The translations under genes were made by a program, and so were the position numbers. Below the pieces are notes generated by a model, which ran no database searches, was not told the DNA's origin, and saw nothing but the letters and a program-made list of their open reading frames with translations. A stretch of DNA of 64,000 nt from VRUE01 sp963699215 (lineage in GTDB: Bacteria; Actinomycetota; Thermoleophilia; Solirubrobacterales; 70-9): contig OY969422.1 of NCBI GenBank assembly GCA_963699215.1, positions 1,426,001 to 1,490,000 of the forward strand, read 5' to 3'. Positions 44,184 through 55,444 of this stretch are shown here, piece after piece. Numbering within the stretch: position 1 is the stretch's first letter; each line of letters begins with the position of its first letter.

Positions 44184-44833
44184 ACGGCGGATGCGGCCCG
44201 CCCGGCGGTCTTCGCGGCCGTCTCGAGCGTTCCGTCGTCGAGCTGCTTGCCACCGACCTCGGAGACGATCAGGAGAGCGGCGCCGGCGATCCCGAGCTGC
44301 GCCGCCCGCGCCAGCACCGCCACGGTCTGCAGGTCGCCGGCCGTCGCCCCCAGTTCGGCAGCCTCCACCGGCAGTGCGTCGAAGCTCGCCACGGTCGCGA
44401 CCCTCGCTTCGTCGCCCAGCTCGGCGCCCAGCCGGTCGAGCAGCGCCGCGTCGGGGCGGGCGCCGCCGCCCGCCGGGAGGCCGAAGGAAGTAGCGCTGCC
44501 ACCCGCGGCGGCCGCCTCCTCGATCAGCAGCAGCTCGCCCAGGTCGGCCCCGGCGAAGCCGACGCAGGTCCCGACCCGCACCGCCCGCCTCACGCCGAGC
44601 TCTGCCAGGTCGGCGAGCACGATCGCCGCGCTCGGCCCGCCCATGCCGGTCGCTTGGATCGTCAGCTCCCGGCCAGCAGGCGTCCGCCCGCTGTAACCCC
44701 AGAGGCCGCGCGCGTGGTTGCTCATCTTCGGCTGCTCGAGCAGCTCCTGAGCGAGCAGCAGCGCCCGGCCGGGGTCGCCGACCAGGATCGCGTCAGTGGC
44801 GAGAGAGGCTGTGGGTCGAAGCCGGGACGGCAT
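44171..44833 (-). CDS. Nucleoside phosphorylase (PNP/UDP family)
   Basis: 220 residues. PNP_UDP_1 features: AILVGDPGRALLLAQELL near the start (phosphate-binding GDPxR), GYSGRTPAGRELTIQATGMG with GMGGPSAAIVLADLAELG, and VRVGTCVGFAG. The usual purine-site and late Asp region is less clear, so purine versus uridine preference is open. Its annotated start overlaps the 3' end of the upstream iron permease gene by 41 bp, so translation could be coupled or start a little later. Role: nucleoside salvage. Confidence 0.82.
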   Translation of the reverse strand: MPSRLRPTASLATDAILVGDPGRALLLAQELLEQPKMSNHARGLWGYSGRTPAGRELTIQATGMGGPSAAIVLADLAELGVRRAVRVGTCVGFAGADLGELLLIEEAAAAGGSATSFGLPAGGGARPDAALLDRLGAELGDEARVATVASFDALPVEAAELGATAGDLQTVAVLARAAQLGIAGAALLIVSEVGGKQLDDGTLETAAKTAGRAASAVLST

Positions 44834-47258
44834 CGCCGGAGCCTATGTCGTGCCCAGCTGCGCCGTTGCCGTCTGCTCCCGGGCCCGCCGGCTGGGGCTC
44901 CCGCGGTGGCTGCGGCCCCCTTGCGGCGGCCTCGCTCTGGGCGACGGCGCGGCGCAGCTCGCGCTTGCGCATCCACTCGGCGGCGAAGTAGCTGCCGATC
45001 ACGAAGCAGAGTGCCAGCGCCTGCGCGATCAGGGTCTCGACGGTCGGGTAGATGCCGAGCCAGGTGCCCAGCCAGAGCGGGAATTCGATGTCGAGCGGAT
45101 GGATCGGCAGCCAGCCGACCCCCTGCATCGTGCGCGCCGTGTTGCCGACCAGGACCACGAGAACCAGTGCGATCAGCACCCCGGTCGCGACCAGCATCTT
45201 CTTGTAGGGGAGCTTGCGCTCGAGCGCGAAGGTGATCGCGCCAACGACAGCGGTGATCGCGAGGCCGAGCGAGACGCCGGCGAGGACGACGCCGGTGCCG
45301 GAGCTGAGCTGCAGCGCCTGCAGGAAGAGGACGGTCTCGAAGCCCTCGCGGAAGACGCTGGTGAAGCCGAGGACGTAGAGGCCGGCGACCGTCGCCGCGC
45401 CCGCGCCGGTGGCGAGCGCCGCGCCGGTCAGCGCCTTGCCGCGCTCGCGATGACCCTTGATCCACTCGGTCCAGTAGACGCGGTGGAAGAACCAGTTCAT
45501 GACCAGCAGCAGCACTCCGATCGCGACCACGCCGACCGCCGCCTCGAGTTTCTCGCCGTATTTCGAGAGCGAGTCGAGCAGCAGGAGGGCGAGCAGGAAC
45601 ATGACGATGCTCGCCGGCAAGGCGAGCAGCGCGCCGCGGTAGATCGGACGGCGCAGCGGCGCCCGCGGGCCGATCATGCTGGCGGTGATCGCGGCCAGGA
45701 TCAGGATCGCCTCCAAGCCCTCGCGGAAGACGATCAGCGCCGAGTTGACGATCACGGTCGTCGCGCTGGCGCCGTCGCCGGTCAGGGCGCGGGCGTCGGC
45801 GAGCTCTTCGTCGAGGTCTAGACGCGTCTCGCGGATCTCCGGCACCGGCGCCTTGTCCGCGACCAGGGAGGCGAGGCCGGCTCTCCCGTCGGCGCCGTAC
45901 CAGATCAGACCCTCGATCCTCAGCGCCAGCTGCGGGTCGAAGGCGCGCAGCTTCAGCTCCGGGCCGAACTCGAAGAAGCCGTAGGCGGCCAGCCGTGCCT
46001 GCTCGGCGGCGCTGTACTGGCCGGCGCCAGCCGCCGCTTCGAGCTGGTCGAGCGAGATGTCTACGAGTTCGTAGTCGGCTTCTTCGCTCGGCTCGGTCCA
46101 CTCGTGTGGCGCCGCCCCTTCGAGCGCCTCGGCAGCGCGGTCGCTTGCCGCGTCGAGCTCCTCCTGCGGCGCCACGGCGCCACCTTGCTGGGCGGCATCG
46201 ACGTCCTCGCGCAGTTCCTCGTACGCCGCTTTGATCTCAGCCACCGCGGCTGGATCGCGGTCGAGCAGGGTCGGTTCGAGGTCGGCGAAGGCCGTTTCGA
46301 CCCCGTCCATGAAGGCGACCGCCTCCTGGATCTCGAAGGCGACCGTCACGCGGCCGTCCGAGGTCCCCTTGTCGAACTCTTTCGGCACGAGATCCTGGAA
46401 GCGGGTCAGCTGGGCGGCTCGGTTGACCTGCTCCTCTTCGGTCAGCGGGGCAGCGGTGAAGCCCTCGAGGTCCGCTTCGACTTTCCGGCGGGCGGATTCG
46501 AAAGCAGCGCGATCCCCGGTTGCCGCGGCGGCGGCGAGTCGGTCGAAGTCGGCGCTAGTCGAGCGGCGCTCGGCACCGCTCTGCTGCTCCTCGTACTCCG
46601 GCGCCAGCGCCAGCCAGTAGCCGCGCGCGATCGCCGCCGTTTCGGCGAGGCGGCCGTCGAAGCCGCGCTCGGCCGCCTGCGTCGCTTCGTCGAGGTTGCT
46701 GACGAGCCTGGCCTGGAAGGCGTCGAGCAGGTCCTTTTCGATCTGCACGACCGCGTCGGCGGGCGCGATTTCCCCGGCAGCGAGGCCATCGACCGCAGTG
46801 GTTGCGTCCACCCCGGGCCGGGTGAAGCGGGTGGCCTGGCGAAAGTCGCGGATCTGCAGCCAGGTTCGTGCCTCTGCCGCCTCGCCACGCTGTGCAGCCG
46901 CGACCGCGACCGCAAACGCGCCGCGCCGCAGGGCGGCGACGATGCGGCCGCGCGCTGCCGCCAGCGCCGCTTCGTCGAGCTGTGCTGCCGCTTGCCCGGC
47001 AGCCGCCAGCGATGCCTCTATCTCGTCGAGCTCTGCGCTGGCGTGGCGGGCGAGGCCGGCGCGCAGCGGCCCGACCAGGCGCGCTTCCGCCGCATCGACC
47101 GAGTCGCCGGTCCGTTCGCCGAAGAGCAGCTGCGTCTGCGCCTCGAATAGGTCGGCGCGGATCGCGTCCGCGGCCTGCCAGGGCGGCTCGGCGCTGGCGG
47201 GGGCCGCCGCAAGCATGGTCGCCGCGAGGGCGACGAGGATTGCGGCGGCCCTACGCAC
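44793..47258 (-). CDS. FTR1-family iron permease with large N-terminal periplasmic domain (EfeU-like)
   Basis: 821 residues, three times the size of E. coli EfeU. A signal peptide (AAAILVALAATMLAAAPASA) is followed by about 480 mostly helical residues (ADAIRADLFEAQTQLLFGER, RGRIVAALRRGAFAVAVAAA) that look exported. From about residue 510 there is an FTR1 permease with the two iron motifs REGLE (VFREGLEAILILAAITAS) and REGFE (VFREGFETVLFLQAL) and seven helices. The layout implies iron oxidation-coupled or ferric transport. GTG starts at the base after the TGA of the efeO-like gene, so coupling is strong. No EfeB peroxidase gene is adjacent. Confidence 0.85.
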   Translation of the reverse strand: MRRAAAILVALAATMLAAAPASAEPPWQAADAIRADLFEAQTQLLFGERTGDSVDAAEARLVGPLRAGLARHASAELDEIEASLAAAGQAAAQLDEAALAAARGRIVAALRRGAFAVAVAAAQRGEAAEARTWLQIRDFRQATRFTRPGVDATTAVDGLAAGEIAPADAVVQIEKDLLDAFQARLVSNLDEATQAAERGFDGRLAETAAIARGYWLALAPEYEEQQSGAERRSTSADFDRLAAAAATGDRAAFESARRKVEADLEGFTAAPLTEEEQVNRAAQLTRFQDLVPKEFDKGTSDGRVTVAFEIQEAVAFMDGVETAFADLEPTLLDRDPAAVAEIKAAYEELREDVDAAQQGGAVAPQEELDAASDRAAEALEGAAPHEWTEPSEEADYELVDISLDQLEAAAGAGQYSAAEQARLAAYGFFEFGPELKLRAFDPQLALRIEGLIWYGADGRAGLASLVADKAPVPEIRETRLDLDEELADARALTGDGASATTVIVNSALIVFREGLEAILILAAITASMIGPRAPLRRPIYRGALLALPASIVMFLLALLLLDSLSKYGEKLEAAVGVVAIGVLLLVMNWFFHRVYWTEWIKGHRERGKALTGAALATGAGAATVAGLYVLGFTSVFREGFETVLFLQALQLSSGTGVVLAGVSLGLAITAVVGAITFALERKLPYKKMLVATGVLIALVLVVLVGNTARTMQGVGWLPIHPLDIEFPLWLGTWLGIYPTVETLIAQALALCFVIGSYFAAEWMRKRELRRAVAQSEAAARGPQPPREPQPAGPGADGNGAAGHDIGSGDAVPASTHSLSRH

Positions 47259-48357
47259 TCAGCCTTCCTGCAGCTCCACTTCGAGCTGTTTCGCGGCCTG
47301 CGTCACCTGGCCGGCGATCGCCTCGGCCTGCGCCTGTGCCTGGGCACCGAGCGCGTCGGCCTGCTTGGCGGTGAACTGCTCGCCATTCGCCTCGCGGTCG
47401 CGCAGGTCGGCGGCGAAGCCGACCAGGCTCTGCAGCTCCTTGCGGGTCTGCTTCGCCTGCTGCGGGTTCTCGGCGGCGATCGTCGACTCGCATGCCGTCG
47501 TAGGTGACGAGGATGCCGCCGAGGATGTCGGCGATGTCGGAGAGACGCGAGGTGGCGACGAAGCCGAGCTCCTCGGCGCCCTCGCCGGCGATGAAGCGCG
47601 AGTTCTTCCAGGCCTCGAAGTACTCGCTCATCGTCGGCGTCATCACGACGATCGAGGTCAGCGCGTCCGACGGGGTCGGCTCGAACTCCTGCGCGTCTTC
47701 GTCGAGGCTTTCGGCTTGGGCGAGGAATTCGTCGAGCGTCGCCTTGTAGACGTCGGCATCGGGCAGGCCCTCGCCGAACTCGACCTTGCCGTCGCCGTCG
47801 ACGTCGGGCTCGGTGCCCTCCGCCTGCAGCTCGGGGTTGGTCCCGTAGAGGGCGGTCTCGGTGAGGAAGAAGAGGTTGCCGGGCTGCTTCAGCTTCTCGC
47901 CCTGCGGGGTGGTGAGGGTGAAGGAGACGGCGTCTTCCGGGGTCGAGGCGTCCGAGCCGGCGTCGATGTCGACGTCGTAATGGGCGAGGCGCGGCACGCC
48001 GGCGACGATCCCCTCCATCTCCTCGTAGGCGGGGTTGGCGGCGACGAAGGCCTGCTTGGACTCGCTGAGGATCTGCTCGACTTCGTCGCCGTGCTCCTCG
48101 AGCAGCCGGTCGTAGTCGAAGTCAACCGACTCGGCGAGCGCGTAGTACTCGTCGGAGAGCTGCTGCAGGCGCTCCGTCTGCGTGACCAGCTCGGCGGAAT
48201 GGTCGGTCAGGTAGTCCTTGACCGGGACCAGCTGAGCGCTGCCGGCGGCTGCCGTCGTCTCGCTCCCGTCGTCGCTATCGCCGCAGCCGGCGGCGAACGG
48301 CGCGCTCAGTGCCAGCACGGCCAGCGCCGCCACGAAGCTCGTCTTGCCCATCCTCAA
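47259..48357 (-). CDS. EfeO/imelysin-like iron-uptake lipoprotein (one frameshift)
   Basis: About 365 residues. TTG at 48357 has GAGGAGG 7 bases upstream; an ATG at 48351 is the alternative. The lipobox is in LSAPFAAGC. The mature part is helical as in EfeO (VKDYLTDHSAELVTQTERLQ, PAYEEMEGIVAGVPRLAHYD, TPTMSEYFEAWKNSRFIAGE), with an EF-hand-like loop DVDGDGKVEFGEGL. An extra base near 47491 separates the last 75 residues (STIAAENPQQAKQTRKELQS ... EVELQEG); total length is 3n+1. It presumably passes iron to the adjacent permease. A DtxR/IdeR-like double box lies just upstream. Confidence 0.82.
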
Positions 48358-48374
48358 TTCGGTGCCTCCTCGGA

Positions 48375-48402
48375 TTAGGGGAGCCTACTTAGGTCTCCCT
48401 AA
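48375..48402. promoter_or_regulatory. DtxR/IdeR-like iron box, two tandem TTAGG-N4-CCTAA units
   Basis: TTAGG-GGAG-CCTAC is directly followed by TTAGG-TCTC-CCTAA. DtxR/IdeR sites have the core TTAGGTTAGSCTAACCTAA, which contains the same TTAGG-N4-CCTAA units. The site begins 18 bp upstream of the efeO-like start, where a repressor would block transcription initiation. Iron-dependent repression is inferred. Confidence 0.65.
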
Positions 48403-48630
48403 ATGCGGTTGTTTTCGGGCACCCTAACGGAAATCCGAGCCAGCAGGTCGGGGATGGGAACTGCCCACTGCAGCGCGGTCCTTGCCACTCGTGAGAGATG
48501 CGCCTCCCGGATTTGCTCCAGAAGTCCAAACACAGCTCTCGAGCCCGTCCATACCTTGGGATCGCAATCGCAAAACACAACCGCGACCGCCGTTGCCGAG
48601 CGCTCGGCGGGCTAGGAGGGACGTTCAGAG

Positions 48631-50122
48631 ATGAGAAAGAGGATTGGCCTCGCCGTCATGCTTGCGGCGCTTGCCTCCCTGGTGCTGCCGGGGACGGCCT
48701 TTGCGCAGCTGGCCGAACTCGAGACGACCGTCGCGGATAAGTCAATCGAGCTGGACATGGTCTGGGTTGCCGTGGCAACCGCCCTGGTCTTCCTGATGCA
48801 GGCCGGGTTCATGTTCCTCGAGATCGGCTTCTCCAGGCAGAAGAACGCAGGCACGGGGGTCGCCAAGATCCTCGTCAACCTCGCGATCGTGACCATCGCC
48901 TGGTGGGCGATCGGCTACGGGGTCGCCGAAGGGGGCGGCAACGACTTCTTCGGGACCAGCGGCTTCTTCTTCCACTTCGACCAGACGATCGGTCAGGGCG
49001 CAGAAGCGTTCAACGTGGCTGGCTCCGACGCGATGCTGATGCTCTACGGGCTCGCCTTCTGCGCGGTCTCGCTGGCGATCGTCTGGGGCACGACCCTGGA
49101 GCGGATCAAGTTCGGCGCCTACGTGATCTACGCGATCGTCTTCGGCGCTGTGATCTACCCGCTGGTCGCGCATGCGGTCTGGGGCGGCGGCCTGCTCTCC
49201 GACATCGGCGGCAAGCCGGTGATGGACTTCGCCGGCTCCTCGGTGGTCCACCTGACCGGCGCCGTCGGCGCCCTCGCGGCACTGCTGTTGCTCGGCGCTC
49301 GCAAGGGCAAATACGACGCCGATGGCAAGCCGCGGGCGATCCCGGGTCACTCGATGCCGCTGGTCGGCCTCGGCGTGATCATCCTCTGGATCGGCTGGTT
49401 CGGCTTCAACGGGGGCTCTACCTTCGAAACCGCCGGCTCGTTCTTCGGCGAGGTGATGCTGAACACCCAGCTCGCCGCGGCCGCCGGCGTGATCGGCGCA
49501 TCGCTCGCCGTCTACCTGAAAAGCCGTACGCTCGACGTCGGCATGGCCGGCAACGGCGCGATCGCCGGCCTGGTCGGCATCACCGCCCCGTCGGGCTTCG
49601 TCGAGTACTGGGCGGCGCCGATCATCGGCCTCATCGCCGGCCTGATCGTCGTCTACGCGGTGCTGGCGATCGAGAAGTACCTCGACGACCCGGTCGGTGC
49701 CCTCTCGGCGCACGGCCTGGCCGGTATCTGGGGCACCCTGGCGGTCGGCATCTTCGCCTCGCCGCGGTTGATCGTCGAAGGGGCTGCGCCCGGCGTCTGG
49801 TACTCGCTGTTCGGCGACGCAGGCGTTCAGCTCGACGGCGGGCCAGCTCGCCGTCCAGGGCTGCGCGGTGCTGTTCACCTTCGTCGTCGTCTTCGCGATC
49901 TCGATCGCGACCTTCGCCCTGATCAAAGCGACGATCGGGTTGCGGGTCTCCGACGAGGAGGAGGAAGCCGGCCTCGACATCAGCTCGCACGGCATGTACG
50001 GATACCCGGAGCAGTTCATCCCGCAGCCGGAGTACTCGACCGGGCTGCCAAACACGATGGGCAGCGGCGCCGGCATACCGGCGGCGGCACCTGCCCAGAT
50101 GACCGCGACCGAGTCGCTTTAG
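48631..50122 (+). CDS. amt: Ammonium transporter Amt (one frameshift)
   Basis: About 497 residues. An N-terminal signal-like helix (MLAALASLVLPGTAFAQ) is followed by 11 membrane helices: WVAVATALVFLMQAGFMFLE, GVAKILVNLAIVTIAWWAIG, the twin pore histidines in SSVVHLTGAVGALAALLLLG and LSAHGLAGIWGTLAVG, and WIGWFGFNGGSTF. An extra base near 49843 (GACGGCGGGCCAG) shifts the end, which continues QLAVQGCAVLFTFVVVFAIS to SSHGMYGYPEQF. It conducts ammonium/ammonia. It lies directly upstream of glnK, whose product gates Amt in known systems. The 273-bp divergent spacer to efeO carries an iron box on the far side. Confidence 0.93.
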
Positions 50123-50135
50123 GAGGCCTGAGCGC

Positions 50136-50504
50136 ATGAAGAAGATAGAGGCGTTCATCCGCCACGAGGCGTTCGAGCCGATCCGGGCCGAGTTGCTCGA
50201 CAAAGGGTTCCCCTCCCTGTCGATCATCGAGGCCAAGGGCTCGGGCAGGCAGAAGGGGATCGTCGAGCGATACCGCGGCTCGACCCTGACCGTCAACGTC
50301 CGGCCGAAGCTGAAGCTGGAGGTCGTGGTCGAGGACAAAGACAAGCCGCTGGTCGTCGAGACGATCCTCAAGCACGCCCGCACGGGTGAGGTCGGCGACG
50401 GCAAGATCTTCGTCCTGCCGGTGGAGGAGGCGATTCGCATCCGCACCGGCGAGGGCGGGGAGCCGGTTCTGCAGGCGCACGAGGATTCGGAGATCCCCTC
50501 CTAA
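50136..50504 (+). CDS. glnK: PII nitrogen regulatory protein GlnK-like, no Tyr51
   Basis: 122 residues. PII signatures: MKKIEAFIRHEAFEPIRAEL, the T-loop entry GRQKGIVERYRG, and the C-terminal GDGKIFVLPVEEAIRIRTGE. In E. coli and actinomycete GlnK the T-loop residue 51 is Tyr, the site of uridylylation or adenylylation; here that position is Leu (RGSTLTVNV), while Tyr46 remains. So control is probably by ATP/ADP/2-oxoglutarate only. AGGAGG lies at the end of amt, 14 bp upstream. It follows amt as the classical amt-glnK pair and a strong hairpin ends the unit. Confidence 0.93.
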   Translation: MKKIEAFIRHEAFEPIRAELLDKGFPSLSIIEAKGSGRQKGIVERYRGSTLTVNVRPKLKLEVVVEDKDKPLVVETILKHARTGEVGDGKIFVLPVEEAIRIRTGEGGEPVLQAHEDSEIPS

Positions 50505-50532
50505 GCGCCGCGCAGCAAAGACAATCGACCCA

Positions 50533-50560
50533 AAGCGGGGCGGCATCTGCCGCCCCGCTT
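50533..50560 (+). terminator. Strong hairpin after glnK
   Basis: A perfect 12-bp stem AAGCGGGGCGGC / GCCGCCCCGCTT with a 4-base loop (ATCT), 29 bases after the glnK stop. No T-run, but the very stable stem and its place at the end of amt-glnK suggest termination. Confidence 0.65.
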
Positions 50561-50604
50561 GGCGTTCAGGGCCCCGTCGGCGGCGATGTCTAGCCTCGTC
50601 CGCG

Positions 50605-51795
50605 ATGGCTGACGAGCGCATCTCCCTGACCGAGGCTTCGCGGCGCTCGGGCGTGCTCGACGAGCACGCTGAAGCGCTGGGCCGAGGAGAAGGTCGTGCC
50701 GGTGCGGCGCGGGCGCTGGACCGTCGCCGCCGCCGCGCAGGCCCGCGTCGTGGCGCGGATGCGGGAGCGCGGCCACTCGCTGGAGGAGCTGAAGCGGGCG
50801 GGCCGCGAGGGCAGGCTCGCCTTCGGCTTCGTCGAGGAGCTCCTACCGAGTCCCGAGGAGCGGGTGACCGTGGAGGAGGTCGCGGCCGAGACCGGGCTGG
50901 AGCCGGAGCTGATCGAGCGCATCCTCGTCATCCTCGGCACGCCGCTCGATCGCGAGCGGCTGCTCAGCCCGGAGGACGTCAAGGCCCTGCGCCACTGCGC
51001 CCGCGTGCTGGCCGCCGGCTTCCCGCTGGTCGCCTTCCTGCAGCTGGTCCGCGTCTACGTCCAGTCGATGCGGCGGATCGCCGACGCCGAGGTGCGTCTC
51101 TTCCACCTCTACGTGCACGAACCGCTGATCCGCGACGCCGTTCCCGAGCTGGAGATCGCCGATGAGATGGGCGAGCTGGCCGCCGACATCCTGCCGCTGG
51201 CGGCACCGCTGACCGAGTACCTGCACACGCGCTACCTGCGCTACTTCATCGAACAGGACGTGGTCGGTCACATGGAGGCCGACCTCGACGCGGCCGCCAC
51301 CGATCTCGGCCAGGTGCCGGTCACGCTCTGCTTCATCGACCTCACCGGCTTCACCCGCTACACCGAGGAGGAGGGCGACCTGGAGGCGCTCGACGTGGTC
51401 GAGAACTTCGTCGAAACGGTCGAGACGACGCTGCCGCCGGAGGCGACGATCGTGAAGACGATCGGCGACGAGGTGATGGTCGTCTCGCCCGACGCCGAGC
51501 TCGCTGACCGAGTGGGCGGTCGGGCTGCTCGAGCGCTTCCCGCGGCGTCCTCAGCCGCGGGTCGGGATCCATTACGCGCGAGGCCGTCTACCGCGACGGC
51601 GACTACTTCGGCACCCACGTCAACCTCGCCCACCGCGTCGTCGACCGCGCCCAGGCCGGCGAGGTCCTGGTCACCGACCGGGTCACCGGCTCGCTCGAGG
51701 AACGCGGCTTGGAATGCGAGCCGATCGGCGAGGTCGGCCTCAAGGGCTTCCCGATGCCGACCCCGCTTTACATCGTCCGCCGCGCCGCCGCCTGA
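50605..51795 (+). CDS. MerR-like HTH fused to class III nucleotide cyclase domain (three frameshifts)
   Basis: Joined length about 396 residues. The N-terminus ISLTEASRRSGV...TLKRWAEEKVVPVRRGRWTV is a MerR/excisionase-type helix-turn-helix with a following helix (ERGHSLEELKRAG). A helical middle leads to a class III cyclase domain: VTLCFIDLTGFTRYTEEEGD (metal Asp), TIVKTIGDEVMVVSPDAEL (second Asp), VGIHYGEAV, YFGTHVNLAHRVVDRAQAGE and LKGFPMPTPLYIV. Extra bases near 50660, 51504 and 51577 break the frame. Asn and Arg of the transition-state set are present, so activity is plausible; cAMP versus cGMP is not decided. Confidence 0.82.
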
Positions 51796-51819
51796 CCGCG
51801 TCGCGCAACACTTAGGAAT

Positions 51820-52758
51820 ATGGAGAGCGAGGCGATGCTCGAGGCGGTGCGCGAGGGCGGCATGCTGCCGGCCGGCAAGCCGCTCGTCGCGATGCTCTCC
51901 GGGGGTCGCGACTCGGTCTGCCTGCTCGACCTCGCGGCACGCCTGCTGGGCTCGGGCGGGGTGACCGCGCTGCACGTCAACTACGGGTTGCGCGACGACG
52001 CCGACGCCGACGAGGTTCACTGCACGGAGCTCTGCGAGCGGCTCGGGGTGCGGCTGGAGATCGAGCGCCCGCGCCGTCCCGAGGGGCCCGGCAACCTGCA
52101 GGCCTGGGCGCGCGACACCCGCTACGCGGCCGCCGCTCGGCTGGCGTTGCAGGCCGGCGGCCCGATCGCCACCGGCCACACCGCCGACGACCAGGTCGAG
52201 ACGATCCTCTACCGCCTCGCCTCCTCGCCGAGCCGCCGCGCCCTGCTCGGGATGCGGCCGCGCGACGGCAAGCTGGTGCGGCCGCTGCTCGGCTTCACGC
52301 GCGAGCAGACCACCGCCTACTGCGAGGAGCGCGAGCTCGCCTGGCGCGACGACCCGACCAACGCCGGGTCGGCCTACGCGCGCAACCGCGTCCGCCACGG
52401 GCTCGCACGGGCGCTGGCCGAAGTCCACCCCGCGGCGGCCCAGAACGTGCTGCGCACGGCCGAGCTGCTGCGCGACGAGGCGGAGGTCCTCGACGCTCTG
52501 GTCGCCGCCGAGCTCGACGGCTCCAACGGCTCCCCGCGCAACACGATCGCGCTCGACCGCCTCGCCGAGCTGCCGCCGGCGTTGCGCCGGCTCGTCGTCC
52601 AGCAGCTGGCCGACCGCGCCGCCGGCCGTCCGGTCGCCGGCGCGGCCCGCCACGCCGAGGAGGTGGCGGCTCTGCGTCGCACTGGCACGGCGATGCTCGA
52701 CCTCGGCGGCGGCGTCCGCGCGATCGCCGAGCGCGGCATCCTGCGAGCCGAGCGCTGA
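51820..52758 (+). CDS. tilS: tRNA(Ile)-lysidine synthase
   Basis: 312 residues. PP-loop ATPase motif AMLSGGRDSVCLLDLAARLL (SGGRDS at 27-32), then LHVNYGLRDDADADEVHC, QAWARDTRYAAAARLA, TGHTADDQVETILYRLASS and NRVRHGLARAL. It converts C34 of tRNA-Ile(CAU) to lysidine, essential for AUA decoding. It is the first gene of the conserved core run tilS-hpt-ftsH. The C-terminal part is short, without the extended domain of E. coli TilS, as is usual in actinobacteria. Confidence 0.94.
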   Translation: MESEAMLEAVREGGMLPAGKPLVAMLSGGRDSVCLLDLAARLLGSGGVTALHVNYGLRDDADADEVHCTELCERLGVRLEIERPRRPEGPGNLQAWARDTRYAAAARLALQAGGPIATGHTADDQVETILYRLASSPSRRALLGMRPRDGKLVRPLLGFTREQTTAYCEERELAWRDDPTNAGSAYARNRVRHGLARALAEVHPAAAQNVLRTAELLRDEAEVLDALVAAELDGSNGSPRNTIALDRLAELPPALRRLVVQQLADRAAGRPVAGAARHAEEVAALRRTGTAMLDLGGGVRAIAERGILRAER

Positions 52759-52803
52759 CCGGGGCGACCGCCGTATATCTAGACTGCCGCGGGTGATTCG
52801 GCG

Positions 52804-53331
52804 ATGAACGAGTCGGCGATCGGCGAGACCCTGGTCGCCGGCGAGGACCTGCAGCGGCGTGTCGCCGAGCTGGGCCGGCAGATCAGCGAGGACTACGAGG
52901 GCCGCGACCTGTTCATGATCGGGGTGCTGAAGGGCGCCGTGATCTTCCTCGCCGACCTGATGCGCCACCTCGAGGTCGCCTGCGAGATCGACTTCATGGC
53001 CGTCTCCAGCTACGGCTCGCAGACCGACTCCTCCGGTGTCGTGCGGATCCTCAAGGACCTCGATGCGCCAATCGAGGGCCGCCACGTGCTGATCGTCGAG
53101 GACATCATCGACTCCGGCCTGACGCTGCAGTACCTGATGCGCAACCTCAATGCCCGCGGACCTGCCTCGCTCGAGGCCTGTGCGCTGCTGACCAAGCCCG
53201 ACCGCCTGCGGGTCGACCTCGAGCCCCGCTACGTCGGCTTCCGCATTCCCGACCGCTTCGCGATCGGCTATGGCCTCGACCACGCGCAGCGCTACCGCAA
53301 CCTCGACTACGTCGCGGCGTTGGACGAGTAG
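52804..53331 (+). CDS. hpt: Hypoxanthine phosphoribosyltransferase
   Basis: 175 residues. PRTase motifs: FMIGVLKGAVIFLADLMRHL, the flexible-loop start FMAVSSYGSQT, PRPP-binding VLIVEDIIDSGLTLQYL, and RYVGFRIPDRFAIGYGLD. It salvages hypoxanthine (and guanine) to IMP/GMP. Placement between tilS and ftsH is the common actinobacterial order. No other candidates. Confidence 0.96.
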   Translation: MNESAIGETLVAGEDLQRRVAELGRQISEDYEGRDLFMIGVLKGAVIFLADLMRHLEVACEIDFMAVSSYGSQTDSSGVVRILKDLDAPIEGRHVLIVEDIIDSGLTLQYLMRNLNARGPASLEACALLTKPDRLRVDLEPRYVGFRIPDRFAIGYGLDHAQRYRNLDYVAALDE

Positions 53332-53397
53332 ATGATCGAGATTCGCCATCCAAGGCGGCCGAATGCGGAAACCGCCCTGGTACGCTGAATTTTCCTC

Positions 53398-55347
<1,950 letters not shown>

Positions 55348-55350
<3 letters not shown>

Positions 55351-55444
55351 GGGACACGGGGTCCCTCTCGCCCGGACAAACGTCGGCCTAATTAGGCCGA
55401 CGTTTTGAGTATCCGCCCGTTCGAGAGGGACCCCGTGTCCCTCA
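55348..55444 (+). repeat. Structured foldback element P3, joins ftsH stop to folP start
   Basis: Outer 23-bp perfect inverted repeat (55348-55370 with 55422-55444; begins TGAGGGACACGG). A central 28-bp perfect palindrome at 55378-55405 has half-site AAACGTCGGCC and centre TAATTA. Gaps are CCCGGAC and TGAGTATCCGCCCGTT, as in P2. The ftsH TGA opens the left arm; the right arm carries GAGAGGGA and a GTG, and its last A is the A of an ATG in the folP frame. Confidence 0.88.
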
